This document shows, piece by piece, positions 43,762 to 52,467 of a stretch of 63,589 nucleotides of DNA. The translations under genes and the position numbers were made by a program. The notes under the pieces were generated by a model, which searched no databases, was not told the origin of the DNA, and saw only the letters and a program-made list of their open reading frames with translations. The number at the start of each line of letters is the position of its first letter. Within the stretch, counting starts at the first letter, position 1. Source of the stretch: Rhodospirillaceae bacterium (GTDB lineage Bacteria > Pseudomonadota > Alphaproteobacteria > Dongiales > Dongiaceae); assembly GCA_008012315.1 (NCBI GenBank), contig SSEL01000016.1, positions 1-63,589 on the forward strand, in the 5' to 3' direction.

Positions 43762-45609
43762 TCACGCATTAGTTGCCCCTTTCGCGAGATGAAGCTGGTT
43801 CAGCATGGCGGAGACCACTTCACGCGTCAGCTCATTTTTCGGCAGGATGGCAGTCGCCGCGGCAAGCCGGTCGCGATCCGCCGGATTCAACACAGAAGAC
43901 GTGCAAATGACGACCGGTATATCCTTCAGCGCCGGATCGCCTGCCACTTTTTCCAGCACCTGGTAACCGTTCATCGCCGGCATTTGCAGATCCAGGAATA
44001 CCGCATCCGGATGCCTCTCGCCAATCATCTTCAGGCCGGCCACGCCGTCATTCGCCTCCAGGATGCGGCAGCCGGTATCGACGATGAGCTGGCGCAGCAC
44101 ATAGCGGAAAGCTTCCTCATCATCGATGATGAGGATGGTCTTATCGGCCGGGGCGCCCGGCGAGGGCGCCAGCGGTCCCTCCGCCTGAGCCGGCCCGGGC
44201 GCCGCTGCCGGCGCATGGCCGCCGCTGGAAGGGATGTAGAGCGTGAAGGTCGAGCCCTCCCCCAGCCGGCTCTCCAGCATCACCTCGCCGCCGAGCAATT
44301 CCGCGAGCCTGCGCGAGAGCGGCAGGCCGAGACCGGTGCCCTTGTGCCGGGCCTGGAGCCGGTTCTCCAGCTGAAGGAATTCGTCAAAGACCGCTTCATG
44401 ATATTCGGGCGCGATGCCGATCCCGGTATCGCGCACGGCGAAGGCCAGGCGTCGGCGATCCGGGGTCAGGCGCGCCGTCACCCGCACTTCGCCTTCCTCG
44501 GTGAATTTCAGCGCATTGGAAATGAAATTGCGCAGGATCTGCGACAGCTTCCCCATATCGGTGCGCAAGGGCGGCAGGTCCCGGCCCTCGTCGAAGATCA
44601 GATTGACCTCATCGTTGAGCGAGAGCGGCTTCAACATGCCGCGCAGGCCGCCAAACAATTCATGCACGGTGAAATCGCGCGGACGAAGATCGACATTGCC
44701 GGATTCGACCTTGGCCAGGTCCAGCAGGTCATTGACCAGTTCCGTCAACCCTTCCGCCGCCTGGCGGATATAGGTGACCTGGCGCGCCTGCTCCCCGGTC
44801 AGGCCGCCATCGAGCTCATCCAGCAGCAGGCCGGACAGGGCCAGCACCGAATTCAGCGGCGTGCGGAATTCATGGCCCATATTGGAGAGGAAGCGCGATT
44901 TCAGCTCGCTCGCCTGCTTCAATTGCTCGGCCTTGTCGTCCAGCTCGGAATAAAGCGCGACGACGCCGCGATTGGTGTCCTCGAGCTCCGCGTTCAATCG
45001 CTCCAACTCTTCCTGCCGGCTGCGCAGTTCCTCCAGGCAAAGCGCCAATTCGTGGTTGAGATGCTGGACCAGCGCCGCCGGTTCCTCGGCAGAACGGACG
45101 GCGAGGCTGGCAGCCAGCGCCCTCAAATCGTCCTCCTGCAGGGACTGACTGCGCGGCAGGCGCTTCTTCATCACGACCCGCGTGCCGGTCGCCCGGGAGC
45201 TGTCGATGTCGAAGCCTTCCATCAGCCGGCGCGCCGCGATCAGGCCGAAGGCATTGCCGCCGCGGCCTTGCAGCACATCCTGCAGATGAGCAATGCCCGG
45301 GCCATGATCCTGGATATCGACGAGCAAATATTGCGCCATGCCCCCTGTATCGGCACGCCCCGTCTCGGCGCGCTCCGTCTCGGCACGCTCTTCGATCGCG
45401 AATTTGATCGTGCCGCCGCCGCCATGCTGCAAAGCATTGCGAACGATTTCCGAGACCGCCGTGGCGATCCGCGTCTGGTCCTGGCGGTCGAAATCGAGAT
45501 TCTGGGCCAGGCGCTGCGCCTGCTGGCGGATCAGGACGATGTCGTTTTCGTTGCGGATCGGATATCCGGCAAGATCGATCAAGTCCGGACTGGTCCCCGC
45601 CTGCTGCAT
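43762..45609 (-). CDS. Hybrid kinase with N-terminal RsbT-like ATPase domain
   Basis: A 615-residue protein. Residues 1-150 form an RsbT/RsbW-type GHKL domain (TAVSEIVRNALQHGGGGTIK, IQDHGPGIAHL) followed by a coiled coil (about 175-235). The HisKA helix is SNMGHEFRTPLNSVLALSGL, and the second HATPase contains NFISNALKFTEEG, DTGIGI and GTGLGLPLSRRLAELLGG. The C-terminal receiver has AVFLDLQMPAMNGYQ. A single polypeptide therefore holds an RsbT-like switch domain and a complete hybrid kinase. One base separates it from the preceding RsbX-like gene. A short DNA repeat encodes RAETERAETGRADTG near residue 75. Its receiver or kinase is likely the output of the stressosome. Confidence 0.9.
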   Translation of the reverse strand: MQQAGTSPDLIDLAGYPIRNENDIVLIRQQAQRLAQNLDFDRQDQTRIATAVSEIVRNALQHGGGGTIKFAIEERAETERAETGRADTGGMAQYLLVDIQDHGPGIAHLQDVLQGRGGNAFGLIAARRLMEGFDIDSSRATGTRVVMKKRLPRSQSLQEDDLRALAASLAVRSAEEPAALVQHLNHELALCLEELRSRQEELERLNAELEDTNRGVVALYSELDDKAEQLKQASELKSRFLSNMGHEFRTPLNSVLALSGLLLDELDGGLTGEQARQVTYIRQAAEGLTELVNDLLDLAKVESGNVDLRPRDFTVHELFGGLRGMLKPLSLNDEVNLIFDEGRDLPPLRTDMGKLSQILRNFISNALKFTEEGEVRVTARLTPDRRRLAFAVRDTGIGIAPEYHEAVFDEFLQLENRLQARHKGTGLGLPLSRRLAELLGGEVMLESRLGEGSTFTLYIPSSGGHAPAAAPGPAQAEGPLAPSPGAPADKTILIIDDEEAFRYVLRQLIVDTGCRILEANDGVAGLKMIGERHPDAVFLDLQMPAMNGYQVLEKVAGDPALKDIPVVICTSSVLNPADRDRLAAATAILPKNELTREVVSAMLNQLHLAKGATNA

Positions 45610-45610
45610 C

Positions 45611-46708
45611 TCACATTACCCGCGTCACCAGAACCGTGGCATCGTCCCGGCCGCGCTGGAAATCGCGGTAGAGCGTCGCCGCGATCGTCATCGGATGACG
45701 ATCGAGGAGACCGGGATAGGCATCGAGCGACCAGGACGTGCCGATGCCATCGGAATGCAGGATGACCGTCGCGCCCGCGCCGTCCGACGCCGCGCCGAAA
45801 GGATAATCGATTTCCTGGACACGCCGGATGACATGGCCGACCGTGCCGTTATGGGACATCATGCGATGCATGCCGTGCCGTACTGTCGCCCCGTTCCCAC
45901 CGGTTATCCGGGCGGCGGCGATATTGCCGATGCCGGCGAAATGCACCGCCCGGGCGTCTCGGTCGAGATGAGCGACGGCAATCGCAGCACCTCGCGTATG
46001 GCGCATGCCCGCATGCATTGCATCGATGATCTCCGCGGGCCGGCGCTGGTACTGCCGGTCGAAGATCGCCAAAGCCGCATTGGCCGCCTCCGCCGCCAGG
46101 AGGCCATGGCCAAGCCCGTCCACCGCGACAGCGATCAAGCCGTCGTCACGCCGTTTGACCTGCCAATTGTCGCCGCAGACATCCTCTCCGGGTTTCGCCA
46201 CGCAGATGCCACCCCAGTTTTCGCTTTCGCCGCCGATCGCACTGCCCGCGATTCGGCCCCGGCTAAACAATCCGCCGGCTGAAGCGTTCCTTTCCCCCGA
46301 TTGCCTGCCGGTCGATCGCGCCGGCCGAAGCCTGGCAAAGAGGACCGTGCCGCTTTGCGGCTGAGAATAGATGTCGACGAGATCGGCTTGCCGCAGCACC
46401 GCACCCAGGCCGCTGCCCGGACTGCCGGCCGTCGAATAGCCATCGCCCAGGCAGGCATCGATGTCATACATGCCGGGGCCCTTGTCCAGGGCAATGCAAT
46501 CCAGCACCAGATCAGCGGAATCAGGCTGGTTTTCCACCAACAAGGTGCCGCCGCCGCCATGTTTCAGGAGATTGGTGGCAAGCTCCGTGACGACGAGGGC
46601 GATCCGCCCCTGTTCGGCCTGGTCGAAGCCGATCCGTTGAGCGATGGCAAGGATGTCGCGCCGCACCTGGGCGATATGAGAGGTATCCTGAACCGGAAAG
46701 CCAAGCAT
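45611..46708 (-). CDS. RsbX-like serine phosphatase with fused RsbT-like domain
   Basis: A 365-residue fusion. Residues 1-130 are an RsbT-like ATPase domain (LVVTELATNLLKHGGGGTLL, LDKGPGMYDIDACLGD). Residues about 165-365 are a SpoIIE/PP2C phosphatase domain: GGICVAKPGEDVCGDNW and VAVDGLGHGLLAAEAA supply the metal-binding Asp residues, and HSDGIGTSWSL and GRDDATVLVTRV the later ones. In the Bacillus pathway RsbX dephosphorylates RsbS and RsbR to reset the stressosome. The start overlaps the rsbT stop by one base (TAATG). Confidence 0.9.
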   Translation of the reverse strand: MLGFPVQDTSHIAQVRRDILAIAQRIGFDQAEQGRIALVVTELATNLLKHGGGGTLLVENQPDSADLVLDCIALDKGPGMYDIDACLGDGYSTAGSPGSGLGAVLRQADLVDIYSQPQSGTVLFARLRPARSTGRQSGERNASAGGLFSRGRIAGSAIGGESENWGGICVAKPGEDVCGDNWQVKRRDDGLIAVAVDGLGHGLLAAEAANAALAIFDRQYQRRPAEIIDAMHAGMRHTRGAAIAVAHLDRDARAVHFAGIGNIAAARITGGNGATVRHGMHRMMSHNGTVGHVIRRVQEIDYPFGAASDGAGATVILHSDGIGTSWSLDAYPGLLDRHPMTIAATLYRDFQRGRDDATVLVTRVM

Positions 46709-47112
46709 TATTTCCAGCGCGCGATGACGACCCGCGTGCCCTTGCCAGGTGTTGACTGGATGCTGAATTCATTCGACAGCCGCTTGGCCCCGCCCAATCC
46801 CAGGCCGAGCCCCTTCCCCGTCGTATAGCCGTCGGTCAGGGCCCGGTCGAGATCGGCGATGCCCCGCCCCTGGTCTTCGAAAATCAACCTGAGGCCCTGC
46901 CGGTTGCCGTTCTGTACGGTGAGGAGCGTCGCGGTTCCGCCGCCGCCATGATCCAGCGTATTGCGGGCGACTTCGCTTGCCGCCGTGACGATCTTGGTCT
47001 GATCGACCAGGCTCAACCCGATTTCGATCGCTTTGGCGCGGACCGCCTGGCGAACCCGGACAACGTCGTCGGAACCGCTGATGACCAAGACATCGCCCGA
47101 ATTAGTCTCCAT
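46708..47112 (-). CDS. rsbT: RsbT-type serine/threonine kinase (switch protein)
   Basis: A 134-residue GHKL kinase like Bacillus RsbT, which phosphorylates RsbS and RsbR and is released from the stressosome to activate the downstream partner. The N box is TAASEVARNTLDHGGGGTAT (N51), G1 is FEDQGRGIADLD and G2 GYTTGKGLGLGLGGAKRL. The start at 47112 overlaps the end of rsbS by 11 bp; upstream in-frame sequence lies within rsbS. Here the downstream partner is probably one of the two hybrid kinases, as no RsbU or sigma-B gene is present. Confidence 0.93.
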   Translation of the reverse strand: METNSGDVLVISGSDDVVRVRQAVRAKAIEIGLSLVDQTKIVTAASEVARNTLDHGGGGTATLLTVQNGNRQGLRLIFEDQGRGIADLDRALTDGYTTGKGLGLGLGGAKRLSNEFSIQSTPGKGTRVVIARWK

Positions 47113-47482
47113 CGGCGATCTCATAGTCATGCAGGCGCTGCTGAATGATCGCCATGCCGCGATCGACATTCAGCGCCGTACGCACGCCCGAAAGCGAAAG
47201 GCCAAGTTCTACCAGCGTGATGGCCACTGCCGGCCGCATGCCGACGACGACGGTTTCGGCATCCATCAGCCGCGATACGCCGGCAATATTATCCAGCATG
47301 CGGCCGATGAAGCTGTCGATGATTTCCAGGGAGGAGATATCGATCAGAACGCCGCGCGCGCCGCTTGAGGCGATTTTCGCGGCAAGGTCCTCTTCCAGGG
47401 CCAAAGCCAGCTGGTCATGCATATCCACCTGAATGGTGATCAGGAGGGCACGCCCCATCTGCAGAATGGGTATGCGGTCCAT
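47102..47482 (-). CDS. rsbS: RsbS-type STAS domain stressosome scaffold
   Basis: A 126-residue single STAS-domain protein. The phosphorylatable Ser in the conserved loop is visible in LIDISSLEIIDSFIGRMLDN (S57, matching Bacillus RsbS S59). In the resting stressosome it binds and sequesters RsbT. Only three bases separate its start from the rsbR stop codon, and its end overlaps rsbT, giving the canonical R-S-T gene order. Confidence 0.93.
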   Translation of the reverse strand: MDRIPILQMGRALLITIQVDMHDQLALALEEDLAAKIASSGARGVLIDISSLEIIDSFIGRMLDNIAGVSRLMDAETVVVGMRPAVAITLVELGLSLSGVRTALNVDRGMAIIQQRLHDYEIADGD

Positions 47483-47485
47483 CGG

Positions 47486-48403
47486 TCAGCTCCCGATGTT
47501 CGCTTGTCCCGTCAAGCCTCCAGGTGCGCTGCCGCGCGAGATCCCGGACGTCTTTGCGTCATTGCTTGAGATCCGCGTGACGCGGCGTCCGGTCTGATGC
47601 AAAGCGAGGGCGAAGGCATCGGCGAGCGAGGCCTTCGAGGCGACATTCAATTCGACGCCGAGATGAACCATGGTCTGGGCGATCTGCGGGCGAATGCCGC
47701 TGATGATGCAATCGGCCCCCATCAGGCGCGCCGCCGCCACGGTTTTCAACAGATGCTGGGCCACCAGCGTATCCACCGTCGGCACGCCGGTGATATCGAT
47801 GATGGCGATTTCCGCCCCTTCCTGCACGATGCTTTGCAGCAGGTTCTCCATCACCACCTGGGTGCGGCTGCTGTCCAGCGTGCCGATCAGCGGCAAGGCC
47901 AGAATGCCGTTCCATAATTTGACCACCGGGGTGGAAAGCTCGGCGATTTCCTGTTGCTGGCGCAAGATCACTTCCTCGCGCCGCTTCAGGAACTCTTCCA
48001 TCGAATAGAGGCCGAGCTGATCGAGCAGCATGCCGAAGGCCCAGCTTTCCGCCGAGGCCGTCTCGCTTTTCATCATTTCGAAGACGGGCTGCTTCAGGGA
48101 AAAGACGAAGATCGCGGTTTCGCTGGGCGTGAAGCCCTGGGCCGCGCGACTGCGCGAAATATGCCCGAGCATGTCGCGCAGACGGTCGAAGCTGCCGGTG
48201 CGGATATCGTCGAGATTGCCGCCCTCGATCGCGTCGCGCAGTTCAGCGAGGAAATCACGGCACTGATCCTGCAATTCCCTTTCGGTGATCCGCCCGCGAC
48301 CCGTCCTGACATTCTGCGTCAAGAGCCGAAGCCATTGGTCCAGGATCTGGCTTTCGTGTTCCCGCAAAATCTTCGGCAGATCGGACATCGGCGCTTTCGC
48401 CAT
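47486..48403 (-). CDS. rsbR: RsbR-type stressosome sensor
   Basis: A 305-residue protein. The N-terminal helical domain (about 5-150) is of the RsbRD_N type (EHESQILDQWLRLLTQNVRT), not a globin as in Bacillus RsbRA. The C-terminal STAS domain has both phosphorylatable threonines of Bacillus RsbR: T212 in TGVPTVDTLVAQHLLK and T244 in RPQIAQTMVHLGV. It should sense stress and control RsbT release. GGGGAG lies six bases before ATG 48403. A GGAAC-N16-TGTT motif lies 140 bp upstream, next to the stop of the receiver gene. Confidence 0.92.
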   Translation of the reverse strand: MAKAPMSDLPKILREHESQILDQWLRLLTQNVRTGRGRITERELQDQCRDFLAELRDAIEGGNLDDIRTGSFDRLRDMLGHISRSRAAQGFTPSETAIFVFSLKQPVFEMMKSETASAESWAFGMLLDQLGLYSMEEFLKRREEVILRQQQEIAELSTPVVKLWNGILALPLIGTLDSSRTQVVMENLLQSIVQEGAEIAIIDITGVPTVDTLVAQHLLKTVAAARLMGADCIISGIRPQIAQTMVHLGVELNVASKASLADAFALALHQTGRRVTRISSNDAKTSGISRGSAPGGLTGQANIGS

Positions 48404-48542
48404 CTTGGCTCCCCTCATTCCTTGGACATATTGAAGAAGACGAAAGAGGCGGTCGCGTCGTCGCGCCCGGCCTGACAGCAGCGCAACGGTAGCCCGGAAT
48501 CTCACAGCGAGCAAACATCAAAATCCCCCTTCGCCCCGCATC

Positions 48543-48567
48543 AACACGGCGCGGCTCCCGTAGTTCC
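48543..48567 (-). promoter_or_regulatory. EcfG-type promoter motif ahead of rsbR
   Basis: On the minus strand GGAAC (48567-48563), a 16-bp spacer and TGTT (48546-48543) begin five bases after the receiver gene stop. It could drive rsbR-S-T-X and the two kinases apart from the receiver gene, with a leader of about 130 bases. Confidence 0.45.
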
Positions 48568-48571
48568 GCCG

Positions 48572-48943
48572 TCACTCCAACAAGGCCGCGAGCCGCGCAC
48601 GCAGATCGGCGATGCGGATCGGCTTGGTCAATTGCCCGGCGATGTTGAGGCCGTAGGCCTTGCCGAGCTCCGCCGACAATTCGATGAGCTGCGTGGTGAT
48701 GCCGCTGAAGATCAGGATATGCGCCGCCGACTTGCGGTCGGCCAGGGAGCGCAGCAATTCGATGCCGTCGATCTTCGGCATGGTGATGTCCAGCACGATC
48801 ACATCCGGCCCGAAGGCTTCATAGGCATCGATGAATTCCGTCGAATCCTGGATCACCTTGGTGTCGTAGCCGCAACCCGTCGCAACATCGCCGATCATGA
48901 TGCCGATATCGGCATCATCATCCATCACCAGCAATCGCGGCAT
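48572..48943 (-). CDS. Single-domain response regulator
   Basis: A 123-residue stand-alone receiver. The acidic pair is at the start (LLVMDDDADIG), the phospho-Asp is in VIVLDITMPKIDGIE, the switch Thr/Ser in ILIFSGITTQ and the Lys in QLTKPIRI. It has no output domain, so it relays phosphate or acts by protein contact, as expected for a partner of the two hybrid kinases encoded at the end of this cluster. It is 168 bp upstream of rsbR on the same strand. Confidence 0.93.
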   Translation of the reverse strand: MPRLLVMDDDADIGIMIGDVATGCGYDTKVIQDSTEFIDAYEAFGPDVIVLDITMPKIDGIELLRSLADRKSAAHILIFSGITTQLIELSAELGKAYGLNIAGQLTKPIRIADLRARLAALLE

Positions 48944-49012
48944 TTCCCTACTCCTCCCCGGGATGCCGCAGCCGTCCGCACGCCCCTGATCGGGCCGACA
49001 GCAATCCCAGCC

Positions 49013-49048
49013 AAAACGGTCCCTGCTCCCATTCTGGGAACAGGGACC
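49013..49048 (-). terminator. Rho-independent terminator of ligD
   Basis: GGTCCCTG and CAGGGACC, extended by TCCCA/TGGGA with one mismatch around a TTC loop, form a 14-bp stem. On the minus strand it is followed by GTTTTGG. It lies 15 bp past the ligD stop and separates ligD from the stressosome cluster. Confidence 0.75.
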
Positions 49049-49062
49049 TTGTACACTACCTT

Positions 49063-51924
49063 CTATCCTAGCTTGTCGAGCCGGGCGATGGAAGCCGCCA
49101 GCGGTGCCGCGCTTGCGTCGTAATCGGCCCAGGCCCGGCTGCGCGCCACCAGTTTCGGCACGCTCCGCAAGGTGAAACGCTGCGGATCGAGACCGTCGCG
49201 GACCTGCGCCCAGGTCAGCGGCATGGAAACCGTGGCGCCCGGCCGGGCGCGCGGCGAGAACGGCGCCACCGCCGTCGACATCCGGTCGTTCCGCAGATAG
49301 TCGAGGAAGATGCGCCCCTTGCGCCGCTCCTTTGCCATGTTCACCACATAGCGGTCCGGGCTGTCCTTGGCCATGCGCTTGCAGATTTCATGGGCGAAGC
49401 CCTTTGCCCCGGGCCAATCGACTTGTTTCCTACCGCCGGTACTGAGCGGCACCACCACATGCAGCCCCTTGCCGCCCGTGGTCTTGCAGAAAGCGGCGAG
49501 GCCCAGCGCCTCCAGCCTTTCGCGGATCTCCCTGGCGCCGGCGACCACGGCATCGAAGGCAACATCGGGGCCGGGATCGAGATCGAAGACCAGGCGCCCG
49601 GGTATGTCCGGCTTCCCTGGCGCGCAGTTCCAGGGATGCAGCTCCAGCGCGGCGATCTGCGCCAGCGCCGCCAGCCCCTCCACCCGGTCGACCTGCAGAT
49701 AAGGCTGGCGGTCGCCCGATACCTGGGTCAGCTCCAACAGGCTGCTCATCCCTTTCATGGCATGGCGCTGGAAGAACTGCTCGGCCTTGTAGCCGTCCGG
49801 CGCGCGGATGATGGAACAGGGCCGGCCGGCGATATGCGGCATGATATGATCGCCCATCGCCTCGTAATAGCGTGCCAGTTCCAGCTTGGTGATCGGCCGG
49901 TCGCTTTCGGCCGCATCGCCATCCGGCCAGAGCGGCTTGTCGGCGTTCGACAGCAGCACGCCCATGACGGCGGTCTTGGCCGATTTATGCGCCGCCATGC
50001 GTTCCGCCGTTTTCGGCGCGGCCTTCTTCGCCGCGGCCTTGCCTTTGGCCCTCTTTCCCGCGCCGGGTTCCGGCTCGACGATTTCAGTGCGGCTGGGCGA
50101 TACCGGCATCTCCGCCGCGATCTCTTTCGCCGGCTTGTCGAGGCGCAGGCCCTTGAAGGCGGCCTGGCGGATATTGCCGGCGCCGGTCCAGCCGGCGAAT
50201 TCGATTTCCGCCACCAGCTCAGGCTTCACCCAGTGGATGTTGCTTTTGGCCTTGGGCGCGGTCTTGCCACCGAAGGGATTCGTGTCGCTCGCCAGCCTTT
50301 TGAGATGCGGCATCAGATGCTGCACCACCTTGCCGCCATAGCCGGTGCCGACCCGGCCGAGATGAACCAGATGGCCGCCGCGATAGACCCCGACCAGCAG
50401 GGAGCGGAACTTGCGGTTGGTATCGGTCCAGGCGCCGATCACCACTTCATGCCCGGCGCGGCATTTCGATTTGACCCAGGAATGGCCGCGGCCCGAGAGA
50501 TAGCCGGCATTGAGCCGCTTCGAGACGATGCCCTCCATCTCCAGCCGGCAGGCGGATTTCAGCACCGCATCGCCGCCGCTGGTGAAATGCTCGACATATT
50601 GAATGAGCGGGGTCTTGCCGATCGAGCCGTCAAGCAGCTCTTCCAGCCGCGCCTTGCGGGCGCCGAGCTTTTCCTTGCGCAGATCGGCGCCCTCGGCGAC
50701 CAGCAGGTCGAAAGCGAAGAAGACCAGGGCATCGGTCTTGCCCTCCGACAAGGCCGCCTGCAAGGCGGCGAAATCCGGCGCGCCGCGATGATCCAGCGCG
50801 CAGACCTCGCCATCGATGATGGCATCCGGCAGCTTGGCGGCGGCGCGGGCGATGGCGGAAAACTTCTTCGTCCAGTCGAGGCCGCGACGGCTATATAACG
50901 TGACCTTGCCCTTCTCGACATGCATCTGGATGCGATAGCCATCGAATTTGATCTCATGCACCCAATCAGTGCCGGAGGGCGGCCGCTCGACCAGGGTGCA
51001 GAGCTGCGGGTCGATGAAGGCCGGCATCTGCTTGATCGGCTTGCCGGCAGCCGGTTGGGAAGCAGCCGCCTGTTTCGCGGCCTTGGGTGACGCGGCATCA
51101 TCCTCCGCCGTCGTGCCCCAGACGGCATCGGCCTCCGGCGCCCTGGCCTGCATGAAGGGTTTCGGCGCCCGCCCTTTGCCGGCGGCGATCTGCGCCATCT
51201 TGCGGCCCGAGGCGACGGATTTGTCTTCCGCCAGCACGGCATCGCCATCGCCTTCCACCGCCGCATCGTCGCGATGCTTGATCAACAGCCAGTTATTGCG
51301 TTTCTTGCCCCGTCCGGAACCGCGCCAGCGGTCGCCCTTCATCCGCACCAGGACCCAGCTGCCATGCAGGCGCTTGCCTTCCAGGATGAATTTGAGATCG
51401 CCCTTTTCCAATCCCCGTTCCGGCGACTGGCCATCTTCCGGGCGCCAATAGCCGCGATCCCAAAGCTGCACCGTACCGCCGCCATATTGGCCTTCCGGGA
51501 TCGTGCCTTCGAAATCGCCATATTCCAGCGGATGGTCCTCGACCTCCACCGCGAGGCGCTTGTCATGGGGATCGAGCGACGGGCCCTTGGTCACCGCCCA
51601 GGATTTGAAGACACCGTCCAGTTCCAGCCGCAGGTCGTAATGCAACCGCGTCGCATCGTGTTTCTGGATGACGAAGCGCAACGGCCGATCGGCTTTTCGG
51701 CGCCCCGCTTTCGCCGTGCTTCCCGCCTTCGCCGTTGTTGTGAGCGCGCCGGCCGGTTCGCGGGTCTTGCTGAAATCCCGCATCGACCGATAGGTGGCCA
51801 GCTTTCCGCCGCTCTTGCGGCCCACGACCTTACCGCCGGCAGTCTTACGGCTGGCGGTTTTCCTCATCGTCTTTTTCGGGCTGGCTTTCTTGCGGGAACG
51901 GGATGCTTGCCTCGTCTGCGCCAT
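49063..51924 (-). CDS. ligD: Multidomain DNA ligase D (PE-LIG-POL)
   Basis: A 953-residue ATP-dependent ligase for non-homologous end joining, with domains in the PE-LIG-POL order. A Lys/Arg-rich tail (1-60) precedes the 3'-phosphoesterase domain with [14 protein letters not shown] (about 88-101). The ligase domain has its adenylated Lys in [11 protein letters not shown] (K326) and [13 protein letters not shown]. An Ala/Lys-rich linker (about 610-655) leads to the polymerase/primase domain with [11 protein letters not shown] (catalytic Asp pair). All catalytic motifs are present. AGGAG lies five bases before ATG 51924. No ku gene is in this window. Four TCAC/GTGA dyads lie 65-185 bp upstream. 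Confidence 0.95.
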   Translation of the reverse strand: MAQTRQASRSRKKASPKKTMRKTASRKTAGGKVVGRKSGGKLATYRSMRDFSKTREPAGALTTTAKAGSTAKAGRRKADRPLRFVIQKHDATRLHYDLRLELDGVFKSWAVTKGPSLDPHDKRLAVEVEDHPLEYGDFEGTIPEGQYGGGTVQLWDRGYWRPEDGQSPERGLEKGDLKFILEGKRLHGSWVLVRMKGDRWRGSGRGKKRNNWLLIKHRDDAAVEGDGDAVLAEDKSVASGRKMAQIAAGKGRAPKPFMQARAPEADAVWGTTAEDDAASPKAAKQAAASQPAAGKPIKQMPAFIDPQLCTLVERPPSGTDWVHEIKFDGYRIQMHVEKGKVTLYSRRGLDWTKKFSAIARAAAKLPDAIIDGEVCALDHRGAPDFAALQAALSEGKTDALVFFAFDLLVAEGADLRKEKLGARKARLEELLDGSIGKTPLIQYVEHFTSGGDAVLKSACRLEMEGIVSKRLNAGYLSGRGHSWVKSKCRAGHEVVIGAWTDTNRKFRSLLVGVYRGGHLVHLGRVGTGYGGKVVQHLMPHLKRLASDTNPFGGKTAPKAKSNIHWVKPELVAEIEFAGWTGAGNIRQAAFKGLRLDKPAKEIAAEMPVSPSRTEIVEPEPGAGKRAKGKAAAKKAAPKTAERMAAHKSAKTAVMGVLLSNADKPLWPDGDAAESDRPITKLELARYYEAMGDHIMPHIAGRPCSIIRAPDGYKAEQFFQRHAMKGMSSLLELTQVSGDRQPYLQVDRVEGLAALAQIAALELHPWNCAPGKPDIPGRLVFDLDPGPDVAFDAVVAGAREIRERLEALGLAAFCKTTGGKGLHVVVPLSTGGRKQVDWPGAKGFAHEICKRMAKDSPDRYVVNMAKERRKGRIFLDYLRNDRMSTAVAPFSPRARPGATVSMPLTWAQVRDGLDPQRFTLRSVPKLVARSRAWADYDASAAPLAASIARLDKLG

Positions 51925-51988
51925 AACGACTCCTGACATCGCGCGATAAGCACTAACAGAGGGCTGCGCGGTTCGTTGCGGTGCACTT

Positions 51989-52107
51989 GATCACGGCAGC
52001 GTGATCGGTAGGGCGGTTTATCGACTCTTCGATTCACGGCTCCGTGATTGGGCAACACTCACTCACGCGACAGTGATGAAGCGGTCGGCCGGCTCACGTC
52101 ACAGTGA
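51989..52107. promoter_or_regulatory. Array of four TCAC/GTGA inverted repeats upstream of ligD
   Basis: Dyads are GATCACG-GCAG-CGTGATC (51989-52006), TCACGG-CT-CCGTGA (52034-52047), TCAC-GCGACA-GTGA (52063-52076) and TCAC-GTCACA-GTGA (52094-52107). Centre spacings are 43, 29 and 31 bp, close to whole helical turns, so bound proteins would face the same side. They lie between ligD and the divergent phospholipase gene and look like operators of a dimeric regulator. The rest of the gap, to 52397, shows nothing I recognise. Confidence 0.5.
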
Positions 52108-52397
52108 TGCTGGGGTGACAACCCGATCCGGTATGATTGGTTCATTCGACGCCTTAAACCGTGGCGGTGCGATATCATTGGCGGGGAAACCTGCCGGCGA
52201 TGAATATCCTCCTGATCCGCCGCGGCTGATACCTTTCAGGACCGCATGGCCCCGCCCCGCTCTCTTCCGCCGCTCCTGTAGCGGATCTGAGCGGGTTAAT
52301 TTTTGCCCGGGCTAATTTTGCCTGCCTGCCGGTTCGCTCTCCCTCTTCTCTCGCCCGCCTTCCCTTCCGTCGGTACGTCATCAAGACGTGAGCGAGC

Positions 52398-52423
52398 GGA
52401 ACTGACGTCGTTAACGGCTTGTT
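52398..52423 (+). promoter_or_regulatory. EcfG-type promoter motif ahead of the phospholipase D gene
   Basis: GGAAC at 52398-52402, a 17-bp spacer, TGTT at 52420-52423. If used, transcription starts near 52430, which excludes the longer upstream frame and supports the GTG start at 52468. Confidence 0.45.
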
Positions 52424-52467
52424 TAATTTTTAAGTTTCGCAAGACGACAGCAAAGAGGAAACGGCGC

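Noticed and set aside
52303..52467. Upstream extension of the phospholipase gene
   Set aside because: It lies before the GGAAC promoter motif, has no similarity to the family and lacks a ribosome site.
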